From NCBI GenBank assembly GCA_902826115.1, contig CADEDO010000003.1:26273-90272 (forward strand): a stretch of 64,000 bases of DNA. The letters are read 5' to 3'. The position numbers and the translations under genes are program-made. The DNA is from an uncultured Nitrosomonas sp. GTDB lineage: Bacteria; Pseudomonadota; Gammaproteobacteria; Burkholderiales; Nitrosomonadaceae. Every line of letters starts with the position of its first letter. The first letter of the stretch is position 1. Under the pieces are notes generated by a model. The model searched no databases, was not told the origin of the DNA, and saw only the letters and a list, made by a program, of their open reading frames with translations. Of the stretch, positions 8,730 to 19,060 are shown one piece after another.

Positions 8730-8969
8730 AATTACAAGTTAAATATCATGTAATTATCACATCATCGATTTAATCTGGATAACAAAAAAATTAACTGTGC
8801 ACTTGTGTCATTAATATTTCGTTTGTTATTCAAGTTTTCTCATGCTTCTTGATCTTGAGTCCGCTCCCATCCTCATTTCTGATCTAATTCAAATCTTACC
8901 GGATGTTTGCAAGAGGTAAATTATTGATTTTATTATCTAACTAATATCCAGTATTAAGCCATTGTTTTT

Positions 8970-8997
8970 TTCACACCCACAGTTGTTTGACTATAGT
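8970..8997 (+). promoter_or_regulatory. Putative sigma70 promoter of rpsO-pnp
   Basis: TTCACA (8970-8975, 5/6 to consensus), 16-nt spacer, TATAGT (8992-8997, 5/6). Predicted transcript start near 9004, giving a leader of about 80 nt before rpsO, the region where S15 autoregulation acts in other bacteria. The rest of 8661-9082 shows only the hairpin at 8709-8729. Confidence 0.5.
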
Positions 8998-9082
8998 GCG
9001 ACCCCTGATCTGGTTTGGACAAGAACAATATTAAAGAGTAAAATTCCGGCTCTTTACATTGGGTAATTAATTGGAGAAATTT

Positions 9083-9352
9083 ATGTCAGTCACAATCGAC
9101 CAAAAAGCACAGATAGTGCGCGACTATCAAAGAGCCGCCGGAGATACTGGCTCTCCAGAAGTTCAAATTGCACTTTTAACAACACGTATCAATGACTTGA
9201 TTGGGCACTTCAAAACACATGTCAAGGATCATCATTCCCGTCGGGGCTTGTTACGCATGGTAGGCCGTCGCCGTAAACTGCTTGACTATCTTAAAAGTCG
9301 TAATGTTGATGCTTATCAGACACTGATTGAACGTCTTGGTTTGCGCAAATAA
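9083..9352 (+). CDS. rpsO: 30S ribosomal protein S15
   Basis: Primary 16S rRNA-binding protein of the small-subunit platform. From ATG 9083 the protein is 89 residues, the usual length, with canonical segments [29 protein letters not shown] and [12 protein letters not shown]. The GGAG at 9073-9076 is correctly spaced for this ATG, so the in-frame TTG at 9071 is rejected. It precedes pnp, the usual order, and is probably cotranscribed with it. Confidence 0.98.
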   Translation: MSVTIDQKAQIVRDYQRAAGDTGSPEVQIALLTTRINDLIGHFKTHVKDHHSRRGLLRMVGRRRKLLDYLKSRNVDAYQTLIERLGLRK

Positions 9353-9480
9353 ATGCTTTCCGTCAAATCGGCTAGCAGCAAATTAAGTAGATCATTTTCC
9401 GATGAAATTTTCACACAGCCCAAAGTATGGGCTGGTGATAATTACAATTGCGGAAAAATTCATCAAAAAAGGATTGTTAA

Positions 9481-11601
9481 TTGAAACCTATCAAGAAGAG
9501 TATTACCTACGGGCGCCATCAACTTACACTGGAAACAGGCGAAATTGCAAGACAAGCACATGGCGCTGTAATGGTTACAATGGACGACACAGTAGTACTT
9601 GTTACCGTAGTTGGCGCAAAAAATATCAAACCTGGACAAGATTTCTTTCCATTGACAGTGGACTATCAAGAGAAATTTTACGCTGCAGGTAGGATACCGG
9701 GAAGTTTCTTTAAACGAGAAGGCCGTCCATCAGAAAAAGAAACTCTCACTTCCAGATTAATTGACCGTCCTATCCGCCCACTCTTTCCCGAAGGCTTCTA
9801 TAACGAAGTACAAATTGTTGCCACTGTCATGTCATCTGATAATGAAGTGGATGCAGATATCCCTTCTATCATCGGTACTTCAGCAGCACTTATTCTTTCT
9901 GGTATACCATTTGATGGTCCATTGGGCGCCGCTCGTGTTGGTTACATAAATAATGAGTATGTATTAAATCCAACCATATCGGAACTTAAAGATACTCAAT
10001 TAAATCTTGTTGTTGCTGGTACACAACAAGCCGTCCTGATGGTTGAATCGGAAGCGATGGAACTGTCCGAAGAAGTAATGCTGGGTGCCGTAATGTATGG
10101 GCACGAACAGATGCAAACCGTCATCAACGCAATTAACGAGTTTGCTGATGAGGCGGGTGTCACTGCATGGGATTGGACTCCGCCTGTAAAAGACACTGCG
10201 CTTGAGGATAAGATTGCTCAAATCGCTGAAGCAGACCTGCGACAAGCGTTTAAAATCAAACAAAAGCAAGCGCGTTCGGAAGCTATCGAGGCAGTTAATC
10301 AGCGTACATCGACTGAGTTGTGTGTTGATACCGAAAATGGACCAGACCTACAATCTTTCAAAGAAGCTTTTTTTGCATTGGAATCTAAAATTGTTCGTAA
10401 CCAAATCCTTGATGGAGAGCCTCGGATAGATGGTCGTGGCACACGAACTGTTAGAGCCATTACTATTCGAAATGGCGTACTGCCCCGTACTCATGGCTCG
10501 GCTTTATTTACACGCGGCGAAACTCAGGCATTAGCGATAGCAACCCTAGGAACAGCTCGTGATGAACAAAAAATCGATTCATTACAAGGCGACTATAATG
10601 ATCGATTCATGTTGCATTACAACATGCCACCTTATGCAACAGGAGAAATTGGCCGTGTAGGTACCCCTAAACGCCGGGAAATTGGCCATGGCCGACTTGC
10701 AAAGCGTGCATTAGCCGCAGTGCTGCCTTCTCCAGAAGAATTTGGGTATTCCTTACGTGTTGTTTCAGAAATCACAGAATCAAATGGCTCTAGCTCAATG
10801 GCATCAGTATGCGGCGGATGCTTGGCTTTAATGGATGCAGGTGTGCCGTTGAAGGCGCATGTTGCCGGTATCGCCATGGGTTTGATTAAAGATGGCAACC
10901 GTTTTGCTGTCTTGACAGATATACTCGGCGACGAAGACCACCTGGGTGATATGGACTTCAAAGTAGCGGGCACAGAGCAAGGTATCACTGCATTGCAAAT
11001 GGATATTAAAATTCAAGGCATCACGAAAGATATTATGCATGCGGCGCTCATTCAGGCTCATGAAGGGCGGCTACATATCCTTCAAATTATGAAGCAAGCT
11101 TTACCTTCAACACGCGAAGATATCTCAGTTCACGCACCTCGCATTATTAAACTCAAAATCAACCCTGAAAAAATTCGCGATGTTATCGGCAAAGGCGGTG
11201 CAGTTATTCGCACACTGACTGAAGAAACCGGTACCACTATTGATATAACAGATGATGGGTCAGTGACCATTGCCTGTGTAAGCGCTGAAGGTGGCGAGCT
11301 GGCTAAGAAACGAATTGAAGATATTACGGCTGAAGTTGAAGTTGGTAAGGTTTATGATGGCGTAGTATTAAAACTGCTTGATTTTGGCGCTATTGTTAGC
11401 GTCCTGCCTGGCAAAGATGGTTTATTACATATCTCACAAATTGCAAATGAGCGTGTCAATAATGTTTCCGATCATCTCAATGAAGGCCAACAAGTGCGAG
11501 TTAAAGTACTTGAGGCGGATGACAAAGGAAGACTGCGTTTGAGCATGAAAGCAGCATCTGCTGAAACTAGCACCGACACCACTACTACGGAAGAATCCTA
11601 A
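9481..11601 (+). CDS. pnp: Polynucleotide phosphorylase
   Basis: 3'-to-5' exoribonuclease that degrades RNA phosphorolytically, a core of the RNA degradosome. The 706-residue protein has two RNase PH domains (about 10-140 and 315-460, the second with the active [11 protein letters not shown] segment), a KH domain (about 555-615, [14 protein letters not shown]) and an S1 domain (about 620-690, [16 protein letters not shown]...GLLHISQIA). The start is TTG at 9481, supported by AAAGGA 7 nt upstream and alignment of [12 protein letters not shown] with family N-termini. It is 128 nt downstream of rpsO. Confidence 0.97.
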   Translation: MKPIKKSITYGRHQLTLETGEIARQAHGAVMVTMDDTVVLVTVVGAKNIKPGQDFFPLTVDYQEKFYAAGRIPGSFFKREGRPSEKETLTSRLIDRPIRPLFPEGFYNEVQIVATVMSSDNEVDADIPSIIGTSAALILSGIPFDGPLGAARVGYINNEYVLNPTISELKDTQLNLVVAGTQQAVLMVESEAMELSEEVMLGAVMYGHEQMQTVINAINEFADEAGVTAWDWTPPVKDTALEDKIAQIAEADLRQAFKIKQKQARSEAIEAVNQRTSTELCVDTENGPDLQSFKEAFFALESKIVRNQILDGEPRIDGRGTRTVRAITIRNGVLPRTHGSALFTRGETQALAIATLGTARDEQKIDSLQGDYNDRFMLHYNMPPYATGEIGRVGTPKRREIGHGRLAKRALAAVLPSPEEFGYSLRVVSEITESNGSSSMASVCGGCLALMDAGVPLKAHVAGIAMGLIKDGNRFAVLTDILGDEDHLGDMDFKVAGTEQGITALQMDIKIQGITKDIMHAALIQAHEGRLHILQIMKQALPSTREDISVHAPRIIKLKINPEKIRDVIGKGGAVIRTLTEETGTTIDITDDGSVTIACVSAEGGELAKKRIEDITAEVEVGKVYDGVVLKLLDFGAIVSVLPGKDGLLHISQIANERVNNVSDHLNEGQQVRVKVLEADDKGRLRLSMKAASAETSTDTTTTEES

Positions 11602-11649
11602 GAAACATCTCGTGCATGCTATTCTGACTTTTTACTTGTAAGTTACTTT

Positions 11650-11679
11650 AAAGCCCTGCCACCCTGACAGGGCTTTTTT
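11650..11679 (+). terminator. Rho-independent terminator of pnp
   Basis: Stem AAAGCCCTG/CAGGGCTTT with a 9-nt loop runs into six T residues (11674-11679), 48 nt after the pnp stop. Confidence 0.85.
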
Positions 11680-11725
11680 ACAGACAGCAGTTATTATACA
11701 AAAACTTTTACACAGCTTATCCGAT

Positions 11726-12151
11726 TTATTTGGCGATCTGTTTTTCTCGAATTTCATCCAATGTTTTACAATCAATACACAGTGTAGCCGTAGGCCGCGC
11801 TTCAAGTCGCTTTAACCCGATTTCTATTCCACAACTTTCACAATATCCATAATCTCCAGAATCAATTTTTCCAATAATCTCGTCGATCTTCTTGATGAGC
11901 TTTCGTTCACGATCGCGATTTCGTAATTCCAGCGTCATATCAGATTCCTGACTGGCGCGGTCATTAGGATCGGCAAAAACCGTTGCTTCATCTTGCATGG
12001 TATGAACCGCCCGATCAATATCCTGGCCTAATTCAATTTTCATACCTTCCAGTATTTTACGAAAATGCATAAGCTGTTCAGGATTCATGTAATCCTCACC
12101 CGCTTTGGGTTCATAGGGAGTCACTTGTTTACTTTGTTGCTCTTGTGGCAT
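11726..12151 (-). CDS. dksA: RNA polymerase-binding transcription factor DksA
   Basis: Binds the RNA polymerase secondary channel and, with ppGpp, adjusts rRNA and amino-acid promoter activity. The 141-residue protein has a coiled-coil region (about 30-100) with the tip acidic segment [14 protein letters not shown], and a C-terminal zinc finger with CESC and CIDC pairs (about 108-132). All four zinc Cys are present, so this is the canonical type. A GGAG precedes the ATG. Convergent with pnp. Confidence 0.95.
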   Translation of the reverse strand: MPQEQQSKQVTPYEPKAGEDYMNPEQLMHFRKILEGMKIELGQDIDRAVHTMQDEATVFADPNDRASQESDMTLELRNRDRERKLIKKIDEIIGKIDSGDYGYCESCGIEIGLKRLEARPTATLCIDCKTLDEIREKQIAK

Positions 12152-12366
12152 CTTTTAGGGCTCCTGTTTAATTCTGGTCGAGTACAAAAACTGCATACTA
12201 TTATCAGAAAAAGCGCTATACAACAAGTTATTTTTCTATCTCATGACACATAGCTTTTAAAAATAGCATAAGGGGATTGAGTAATAATAAGCAATATTGT
12301 ACTCATCCTTATAAAATCTTGAGGCTTATAACCTATAACAAACATAAAATTTAAAATGTGAAGAAA

Positions 12367-12395
12367 TTGACGTTTCTCACTTAAGTAGGTATAGT
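12367..12395 (+). promoter_or_regulatory. sigma70 promoter of the tRNA operon
   Basis: TTGACG (12367-12372), 17-nt spacer, TATAGT (12390-12395), then a GC-rich discriminator (GTCGCC). Predicted start is a few nt before tRNA-Pro. A strong stable-RNA promoter probably under stringent (DksA/ppGpp) control. Confidence 0.8.
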
Positions 12396-12406
12396 GTCGC
12401 CTTTTC

Positions 12407-12483
12407 CGGGGTGTAGCGTAGCCTGGTAGCGCGCCTGGTTTGGGACCAGGATGTCGGGAGTTCAAATCTCTCCACCCCGACCA
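12407..12483 (+). tRNA. tRNA-Pro (TGG)
   Basis: 77 nt including encoded CCA. Acceptor CGGGGTG pairs with CACCCCG; anticodon stem CCTGG/CCAGG encloses TTTGGGA, with anticodon TGG at 12441-12443; the T-loop is TTCAAAT. First gene of a three-tRNA operon. Confidence 0.97.
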
Positions 12484-12518
12484 ATTTTAGCCCTGATATT
12501 TAGAGCAAACCCGACTTG

Positions 12519-12595
12519 GTGCCCGTAGCTCAATCGGATAGAGCACCAGCCTTCTAAGCTGGGGGTTACAGGTTCGATCCCTGTCGGGCACGCCA
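12519..12595 (+). tRNA. tRNA-Arg (TCT)
   Basis: 77 nt including CCA. Acceptor GTGCCCG/CGGGCAC, anticodon stem CCAGC/GCTGG, anticodon TCT at 12553-12555, T-arm ACAGG-TTCGATC-CCTGT. 35 nt after tRNA-Pro. Confidence 0.97.
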
Positions 12596-12676
12596 CAAAT
12601 ATTTCTATATAGTGTGGACTACATTACTCAACACAGTTTGTGTAAATTAAACCAATTTGCCTTAGTCTTTCTTATG

Positions 12677-12752
12677 GTGGCTGTAGCTCAGCTGGTAGAG
12701 TCCCGGATTGTGATTCCGGTTGTCGTGGGTTCGAGTCCCATCAGCCACCCCA
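12677..12752 (+). tRNA. tRNA-His (GTG)
   Basis: 76 nt including CCA. Acceptor GTGGCTG/CAGCCAC, anticodon stem CCGGA/TCCGG, anticodon GTG at 12710-12712. The genome-encoded G at 12676 would be the G-1 identity base opposite C73 (12749). Last of the tRNA cluster. Confidence 0.97.
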
Positions 12753-12805
12753 TCTGATTATCAATATCCCGATGCGCAATATCATTATTCAATTGAATTA
12801 CGAGA

Positions 12806-12828
12806 ATTGATTACTGCGAATAATCAAT
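12806..12828. promoter_or_regulatory. Inverted repeat upstream of acnA
   Basis: Perfect 8-bp arms ATTGATTA/TAATCAAT separated by 7 nt, 111 bp before the aconitase start. Possible repressor or activator site; the factor is unknown. Confidence 0.35.
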
Positions 12829-12939
12829 AATACCTACATACATGAAATGCGATTTTATGGATATGGATTGAAAATAAAATCATTGACAGAATAGTTCACT
12901 AACTTTCGTTCTTCTCCAAAAGAAAACAGGAACATTACC

Positions 12940-15801
12940 ATGAGTCATAACTTATTCAATAGCCTGCATGATCTATCACTTCCACAAAGTAGCCGTGTCC
13001 AATACTACTCACTTCCGGCATTGGAAAAAATTGGTCTTGGGAAAATTTCCCGTCTACCAATATCAATTCGCATCATATTGGAATCTGTATTGCGTAATTA
13101 TGACAATAAAAAAATAACCGAAGCCCATATCAAGCAATTGGCAAATTGGGAACCAAAAGCGGCAAGAGTAAATGAGATACCTTTCGTAGTCTCACGCATA
13201 GTTTTGCAAGACTTCACTGGCGTACCGTTGTTGGTAGATTTGGCTGCTATGCGAAGCGCAGCTATAAAACTAGGGAAAAACCCGAAACTTATTGAACCGC
13301 TGGTCCCTGTTGACTTGGTTGTTGATCATTCAATCCAAGTTGATCATTATGGAAATAAAGAAGCGCTCAATCGCAACATGGAAATTGAGTTCTCTCGAAA
13401 TAAGGAACGCTACGAGTTTATAAAATGGGGTATGCAGGCTTTTGATACCTTCAAGGTAATACCTCCTGGCATTGGTATTGTGCATCAAGTGAATCTTGAG
13501 TATCTCGCACGCGGCGTGCACCAGAAAAATGGAATCATCTATCCTGATACTTTGGTTGGTACCGATTCGCATACCACGATGATCAATGGCATTGGTGTTG
13601 TTGGTTGGGGAGTTGGTGGTATTGAGGCAGAAGCCGGCATGCTAGGGCAACCCGTTTATTTTCTTACACCTGATGTAATTGGAGTCAATTTAACAGGTCA
13701 GTTACGTGAAGGCGTCACTGCCACCGATTTGGTCTTAACCATTACAGAAATGTTGCGCAAAGCCAATGTCGTTGGCAAATTTGTTGAGTTCTTTGGTGAA
13801 GGAACAGCTACGTTGACCCTACCAGACCGTGCCACAATCGCCAATATGGCCCCTGAATACGGAGCCACCATGGGCTTCTTTCCAGTGGATGATGTCACCA
13901 TTGAATATTTCAAAGGTACTGGACGCACCCCTGAAGAAATTACAGCGTTCCAGGCCTATTTCCAAGCACAGGAAATGTATGGCATCCCTCGTCAAGGAGA
14001 CATTGACTACACTCTGGAATTAACGCTAGATCTGGGCTCTGTTGCCCCTTCACTGGCCGGGCCAAAGCGCCCGCAAGATCGTATAGAACTTGCATCTATC
14101 AAATCCAAATTCACTGAACTTTTCAACAAACCCATCATAGAAAGCGGGTACGGTAAACAAGCTGACGATATTAACCAACGTTACTCGACACGCAATATCC
14201 AAACGCAAAACCCTGATGTGTGCACTCATATTGATTCTGGCAATCTGGAACAGAATCAATTACCGCTCCCTAGCGGACGCAATGTCAGTGAGATGATCAG
14301 TAATCATCCAACTCCTGATGCAATTAAAATTCCTAGCGCAGATGCAGCGAGCAGTGCTATCGACTTAGGTCATGGAGATGTATTGATCGCTGCCATCACT
14401 TCTTGCACGAATACATCCAATCCGAGCGTTCTCATCGCAGCAGGCCTATTGGCTAAAAAAGCAGTTGAGAAAGGGCTGTCGGTTAAGCACCATATCAAAA
14501 CCTCTCTGGCACCCGGCTCACGCGTGGTAACCGACTATCTGACTGTAACTGGACTGTTGCCCTACCTAGAGCAACTTGGCTTTAGCCTAGTCGGTTATGG
14601 CTGCACTACTTGCATTGGTAATGCAGGACCGCTCGCGGACCCGATTGAGGAAGCCATCGTAAAGCATGATTTAGTTTGTGCGGCTGTACTTTCTGGGAAT
14701 CGAAATTTTGAGGCGCGCATCCATTCAAATATTCGCGCTAATTTCTTGGCTTCTCCTCCCCTGGTTGTGGCTTATGCCATCGCTGGCACCGTTCTTAAAG
14801 ATCTCACCAGCGAGCCTTTAGGAAACGGCAAAAACAATCAACCAGTATGGCTTAAAGATATTTGGCCCACTAGCGCAGAAATTCATGCATTGATGAAATT
14901 CGCCACCAACGCAGACACATTCCGCAAGCTGTATGGCAATCTCACCAAGGATCATCAGTTGTGGAATAACGTTACTTCAGTAACCGGACAAACTTACAAT
15001 TGGCCCCAATCCACCTATATCGCCGAGCCGCCGTTTTTTGAAGGCTTCTCATTACAACCGGCAGATACCAATCATTCAGACGGCATTTATCATGCCTATG
15101 CATTAGGCATATTTGGTGATTCGGTAACTACAGATCATATTAGCCCGGCAGGTTCCATCAAAGAGACTTCACCGGCCGGTCAATACCTATTGGATCACCA
15201 TGTCACCAAAGCTGATTTTAATAGCTATGGTGCCCGTCGCGGCAATCACGAAGTAATGATGCGCGGCACATTTGCTAATATCCGTATCAAGAATCTCATG
15301 ATTCCGGGTAGTGAGGGCGGTATAACCCTTTATCAGGGCACAAACAACACTCAACCAGTACAAATGAGCATTTATGATGCTGCCATGAAATATCAATCCC
15401 AGCACATTCATACGATTGTTTTTGGCGGCAAGGAATACGGTACCGGATCCAGTCGTGATTGGGCTGCAAAAGGAACTCAGTTGCTCGGTGTCAAGGCAGT
15501 CATCGCTACCAGTTTTGAGCGTATACATCGCAGCAATTTAATTGGCATGGGAGTGCTTCCCTTACAGTTTAAAGGTAATGACAGTGTTGATACATTGCAG
15601 ATTAAAGGTGATGAGCGATTTGATATCATAGGACTGAACAACATTCAGCCACAAAAAGAGGTCACTCTGGTAATCCATAGAAAAGATGACACCACCCAAT
15701 CGGTTCAACTGTTATGCCGCATTGATACGACTATCGAGGTTGATTATTATCGACACGGAGGAATCTTACCTTATGTTCTTAGAGAGTTGATGTCTCATTA
15801 A
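12940..15801 (+). CDS. acnA: Aconitate hydratase AcnA
   Basis: 4Fe-4S enzyme that interconverts citrate and isocitrate in the TCA cycle. The 953-residue length fits the AcnA/IRP class. Cluster ligands are visible as SCTNTSNPS (about residues 487-495) and [11 protein letters not shown] (about 552-562). The N-terminal catalytic segment [26 protein letters not shown] and the C-terminal swivel domain with [18 protein letters not shown] are intact. AGGA precedes the ATG. It is a single-gene unit between the tRNAs and galU. Confidence 0.97.
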   Translation: MSHNLFNSLHDLSLPQSSRVQYYSLPALEKIGLGKISRLPISIRIILESVLRNYDNKKITEAHIKQLANWEPKAARVNEIPFVVSRIVLQDFTGVPLLVDLAAMRSAAIKLGKNPKLIEPLVPVDLVVDHSIQVDHYGNKEALNRNMEIEFSRNKERYEFIKWGMQAFDTFKVIPPGIGIVHQVNLEYLARGVHQKNGIIYPDTLVGTDSHTTMINGIGVVGWGVGGIEAEAGMLGQPVYFLTPDVIGVNLTGQLREGVTATDLVLTITEMLRKANVVGKFVEFFGEGTATLTLPDRATIANMAPEYGATMGFFPVDDVTIEYFKGTGRTPEEITAFQAYFQAQEMYGIPRQGDIDYTLELTLDLGSVAPSLAGPKRPQDRIELASIKSKFTELFNKPIIESGYGKQADDINQRYSTRNIQTQNPDVCTHIDSGNLEQNQLPLPSGRNVSEMISNHPTPDAIKIPSADAASSAIDLGHGDVLIAAITSCTNTSNPSVLIAAGLLAKKAVEKGLSVKHHIKTSLAPGSRVVTDYLTVTGLLPYLEQLGFSLVGYGCTTCIGNAGPLADPIEEAIVKHDLVCAAVLSGNRNFEARIHSNIRANFLASPPLVVAYAIAGTVLKDLTSEPLGNGKNNQPVWLKDIWPTSAEIHALMKFATNADTFRKLYGNLTKDHQLWNNVTSVTGQTYNWPQSTYIAEPPFFEGFSLQPADTNHSDGIYHAYALGIFGDSVTTDHISPAGSIKETSPAGQYLLDHHVTKADFNSYGARRGNHEVMMRGTFANIRIKNLMIPGSEGGITLYQGTNNTQPVQMSIYDAAMKYQSQHIHTIVFGGKEYGTGSSRDWAAKGTQLLGVKAVIATSFERIHRSNLIGMGVLPLQFKGNDSVDTLQIKGDERFDIIGLNNIQPQKEVTLVIHRKDDTTQSVQLLCRIDTTIEVDYYRHGGILPYVLRELMSH

Positions 15802-15861
15802 TATGGGGCATTGAGAAAATATCGACTAGATTCCGTTTTTTTAAAACAACCATGCAAGAAA

Positions 15862-15887
15862 AATGGCTTCTTTTACAAGAAGCCATT
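15862..15887. terminator. Bidirectional terminator hairpin, acnA/galU
   Basis: Perfect 11-bp stem AATGGCTTCTT/AAGAAGCCATT with TTAC loop, between the convergent acnA and galU stops. Read on the minus strand it continues into TTTCTT, favouring use as the galU terminator. Confidence 0.7.
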
Positions 15888-15962
15888 CATAAACAACCGA
15901 AACCATGCTAGTGAAACTCACATAAACCGTTTCCTGTTTTGTTAGCTACAACTGATAGCAAT

Positions 15963-16838
15963 TTATTTCTTTACCAAATCGTGCAAGTATTCCTCAAACT
16001 CTTGCTTCAGTTCAGGATGTTGGAGTGCAAACTCTACAGTGGCTTTTAAATAACCAGATTTACTTCCACAATCAAAACGTTTGCCGTCGAACTCATAACC
16101 TAATACCGTTTCCTCATTTAACAGCTTTGCAATCGCATCAGTTAGCTGGATTTCGTTACCAGCTCCACGCTCTGTCATTTCGAGCAACTTGAAGATGCGC
16201 GGGGTCAAAATATAGCGACCAACCACGGCCAAATTGGAAGGCGCCTTATCAACAGCTGGTTTTTCAACAATGGCATTAACCTTGGATAAGCTGTCGGCAA
16301 TTGGCGAGCTATCGATAATGCCGTAGCGATTCACAGTTTCATGGGGGACTTGCTCAATGCCCAGTATTGAGCAATGATGCTGATTATAGATATCAACCAT
16401 TTGGTTTAAACACGTTCTCTCACCGGCATCAATCAAATCATCCGCCAGCAACACAGCAAAAGGCTCATCACCGACAACAGATTGTGCACATAAAACGGCA
16501 TGCCCCAATCCCAATGCTTCAGCTTGTCGGATATAAACGCAGTCAACATGCGATGGAAGAATATTTCTCACAATATCAAGCATTTCCTGCTTCTTACCGG
16601 CTTCCAGTTTTGCTTCCAATTCATACGCTTTATCAAAGTGATCAGGTATCGAACTTTTGTTACGTCCGATAATAAAAATCAATACATCTATCCCCGCCGC
16701 AACGGCTTCTTCTGCAGCAAACTGGATTAACGGTTTGTCAACTATCGGCAGCATTTCCTTTGGATTTGCCTTGGTTGCCGGCAAAAAACGTGTTCCCAAT
16801 CCAGCCACAGGAAAAACCGCCTTTCTGATCGCTTTCAT
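15963..16838 (-). CDS. galU: UTP-glucose-1-phosphate uridylyltransferase
   Basis: Makes UDP-glucose from UTP and glucose 1-phosphate for envelope polysaccharide synthesis. The 291-residue protein has the nucleotide-binding signature [20 protein letters not shown] (about 14-33), the DDLID metal segment, VEKP, and the [12 protein letters not shown] signature near residue 260. AAGGAG lies 6 nt before the ATG. It follows galE on the same strand with 76 bp between, so the two probably form a UDP-sugar operon. Confidence 0.96.
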   Translation of the reverse strand: MKAIRKAVFPVAGLGTRFLPATKANPKEMLPIVDKPLIQFAAEEAVAAGIDVLIFIIGRNKSSIPDHFDKAYELEAKLEAGKKQEMLDIVRNILPSHVDCVYIRQAEALGLGHAVLCAQSVVGDEPFAVLLADDLIDAGERTCLNQMVDIYNQHHCSILGIEQVPHETVNRYGIIDSSPIADSLSKVNAIVEKPAVDKAPSNLAVVGRYILTPRIFKLLEMTERGAGNEIQLTDAIAKLLNEETVLGYEFDGKRFDCGSKSGYLKATVEFALQHPELKQEFEEYLHDLVKK

Positions 16839-16914
16839 TAAACATCTCCTTAATATTTAACACGTTACCTAATATCTTTATACTTTTACCGATATGCTAA
16901 GAAAATAACGCTGC

Positions 16915-17949
16915 TTAGCACTGATATCCGTTAGGATTAGCGCTCTGCCAGCGCCAACTACTTGCGCACATATCTTCCAAGCCAAGTTTTGCCTGCCAGA
17001 CCAGCAACTCAAGCGCAAGTCTTGGATCGGCATAGCAAGAAGCAATGTCGCCAGAACGTCTGGGGGCAATTTTGTATGCGATAGCTCGCCCACTCGCCCG
17101 TTCATAAGCTCGCACAACATCTAAAACGCTATACCCCTGACCTGTGCCCAGATTGACTGTCAGGCATCCTGTAAATTTTTTAGTATGCATACTCTGCACA
17201 GTTTCCAGTGCTTCCAATGCCTTAAGATGCCCCAGGGCCAAATCAACCACATGAATATAATCACGCACTCCCGTTCCATCTGGAGTGGGATAGTCATTAC
17301 CCCATATATTGAGTGCTTCTCTTCGCCCCACTGCAACCTGAGCCACAAAAGGCATTAAATTATTCGGTACGCCTTGCGGATCCTCGCCAATCAATCCACT
17401 CGCATGGGCGCCTACCGGATTAAAATAACGTAATATGCTGATTCGCATTGAATCATCGCTATGCTGAAAATCACGCAGGATTTCCTCCACCATCATTTTG
17501 CTGCGCCCATAAGGATTTGTGGGTGAAAGCGGGTGATTTTCTGTCAATGGCAGTTGTATCGGATCGCCATAAACAGTAGCCGATGAACTAAATACCAGTG
17601 TCTTTACACCGCATTCTTGCATCGCTTCTAATAGGCGAAGCGTGCCCACAACATTGTTATCGTAATAGGAAAGCGGTCGTTCAACGGATTCCCCCACTGC
17701 TTTCAAGCCCGCGAAATGAATAACCGCTGTCGCCTTACTTTGTTTAAAGGCAGCTACCAATGCAGCACGGTCTCGGCAATCACCTTGCATTAACTTAGGT
17801 TTTTTCCCGGTTATTTGTTCTACCCGCGCCAGTGCTTCGGGGTTGCTATTACAGAAATTATCAAAGACCGTAATATCAAAACCTGCATTTAACAATTCAA
17901 CGCACGTATGCGATCCTATATAACCGGCGCCACCTGTGACTAGAATCAT
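16915..17949 (-). CDS. galE: UDP-glucose 4-epimerase
   Basis: Interconverts UDP-glucose and UDP-galactose with bound NAD+. The protein (344 residues from ATG 17949) opens with the Rossmann motif MILVTGGAGYIGSH and holds the SSSATVYG and YGRSKMMVEE catalytic segments (Ser and YxxxK). The ATG at 17949 is chosen because GAGGTG lies 8 nt before it; an in-frame TTG 18 nt upstream would add MLRCIS. It supplies UDP-galactose for LPS or exopolysaccharide; galU is next downstream. Confidence 0.96.
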   Translation of the reverse strand: MILVTGGAGYIGSHTCVELLNAGFDITVFDNFCNSNPEALARVEQITGKKPKLMQGDCRDRAALVAAFKQSKATAVIHFAGLKAVGESVERPLSYYDNNVVGTLRLLEAMQECGVKTLVFSSSATVYGDPIQLPLTENHPLSPTNPYGRSKMMVEEILRDFQHSDDSMRISILRYFNPVGAHASGLIGEDPQGVPNNLMPFVAQVAVGRREALNIWGNDYPTPDGTGVRDYIHVVDLALGHLKALEALETVQSMHTKKFTGCLTVNLGTGQGYSVLDVVRAYERASGRAIAYKIAPRRSGDIASCYADPRLALELLVWQAKLGLEDMCASSWRWQSANPNGYQC

Positions 17950-18022
17950 GCTGATACACCTCAACAAGAAACGATAAATTGACTTACTCTAAAATCCATC
18001 AATTTATCAAGGTTTTATTAAA

Positions 18023-18985
18023 TTAACCGCAAAAGTGTTGTTTAAATCTGGCTACAAAATCATCCAGTGATCCTGGTGGCAATTGATTGATACCCGCAGC
18101 AGCTTTGCGCCCACCACCCGTATCAAATTGAAGACACAGTACATCAGCCCCCTGAGGATTCGCGATGGAAGCTCGCACACTCACTGTGAAATTACCTGTG
18201 TGATTGGGAGTGATCACTGCATGTGCGCGGTTTGGATACTCGTTCGCGAGCTTATTGGCAAAATTACCAGTCACACGCCGCGCCCACGGCTCGTTAGGTA
18301 ACAAATACGCTGCACAGTGATCATCATTCGATAATGGCTGCAGTAAATTCGCATGCCCCATATCTTCTTTAAAGCCTGCAGCCAGTTTTGCAAATGCACT
18401 CGAGTTTGCAACAAAATCAAGCGGATTCTTATAAGGTTTTATGGCTTCGTATAGCTCAGCCGGATGGAAATGCAAATCCTGCAAGCTATCACCATAGCCA
18501 TTGTAATTTAAGTATTCTCCCAAATGAGAAAGCTTGTCAGCATCTGAATCAGCAAGCCCCGCAGATTTTGCAAGACTGCGTCCTTTCTGAATGAGATTAT
18601 CCCCAAAAGCGGCAGTAATGGCCCACAAATGAAACCGGCCAGCCAGATATTCATCGACCAGAAGGCTCGTACACACATCCGCAGCCAAATTGATATGTGT
18701 AATCAAATTAGCATGTTGCGGTATTTCACCGGCATGGTGATGATCGAAATACTCAATCATGGCGCCTTCTTCCAACAGACGCATAAGCCCTTTGCGATTA
18801 CTATCCAATGAAATGTCGAGCACCGTCACCCGATCACCCTCACTCACATTTACCCGATCAAGCAGTTTAATATCGCGTTTAACCCCGGTGATCAGATTGG
18901 CAGCCGCCGCGGGCTCTACCAATCTAAGCTGATGGAGTGCGCACAATCCGTCCGCATCACCGTTAAATACGTAGTAATGACTCAT
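18023..18985 (-). CDS. DHH-family phosphoesterase
   Basis: A 320-residue predicted metal-dependent phosphoesterase. Motif I is FNGDADG (about 8-14), the DHH-type motif is FDHHHAGE (about 79-86), and the C-terminal DHHA1-like part has TGGGRKAAAGI (about 291-301), the usual substrate-binding Gly-rich loop. Members include RecJ, NrnA and cyclic-dinucleotide phosphodiesterases; which substrate applies here cannot be told. It lies between cysNC and galE on the same strand and may be cotranscribed with galE-galU (73 bp gap). Confidence 0.85.
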   Translation of the reverse strand: MSHYYVFNGDADGLCALHQLRLVEPAAAANLITGVKRDIKLLDRVNVSEGDRVTVLDISLDSNRKGLMRLLEEGAMIEYFDHHHAGEIPQHANLITHINLAADVCTSLLVDEYLAGRFHLWAITAAFGDNLIQKGRSLAKSAGLADSDADKLSHLGEYLNYNGYGDSLQDLHFHPAELYEAIKPYKNPLDFVANSSAFAKLAAGFKEDMGHANLLQPLSNDDHCAAYLLPNEPWARRVTGNFANKLANEYPNRAHAVITPNHTGNFTVSVRASIANPQGADVLCLQFDTGGGRKAAAGINQLPPGSLDDFVARFKQHFCG

Positions 18986-19060
18986 ATTAAATGAAATCTC
19001 CTATCCGGCATTGTGCTTAACCCAAGCGGCGACATGAAATGGAACCAGTGACTGCCAAGA

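Noticed and set aside
9402..9692. Open frame overlapping the 5' end of pnp
   Set aside because: Its codons overlap pnp in another frame and its product resembles nothing.
12241..12465. Open frame on the minus strand over the tRNA-Pro gene
   Set aside because: It covers the tRNA and its promoter; the RNA gene explains the sequence.
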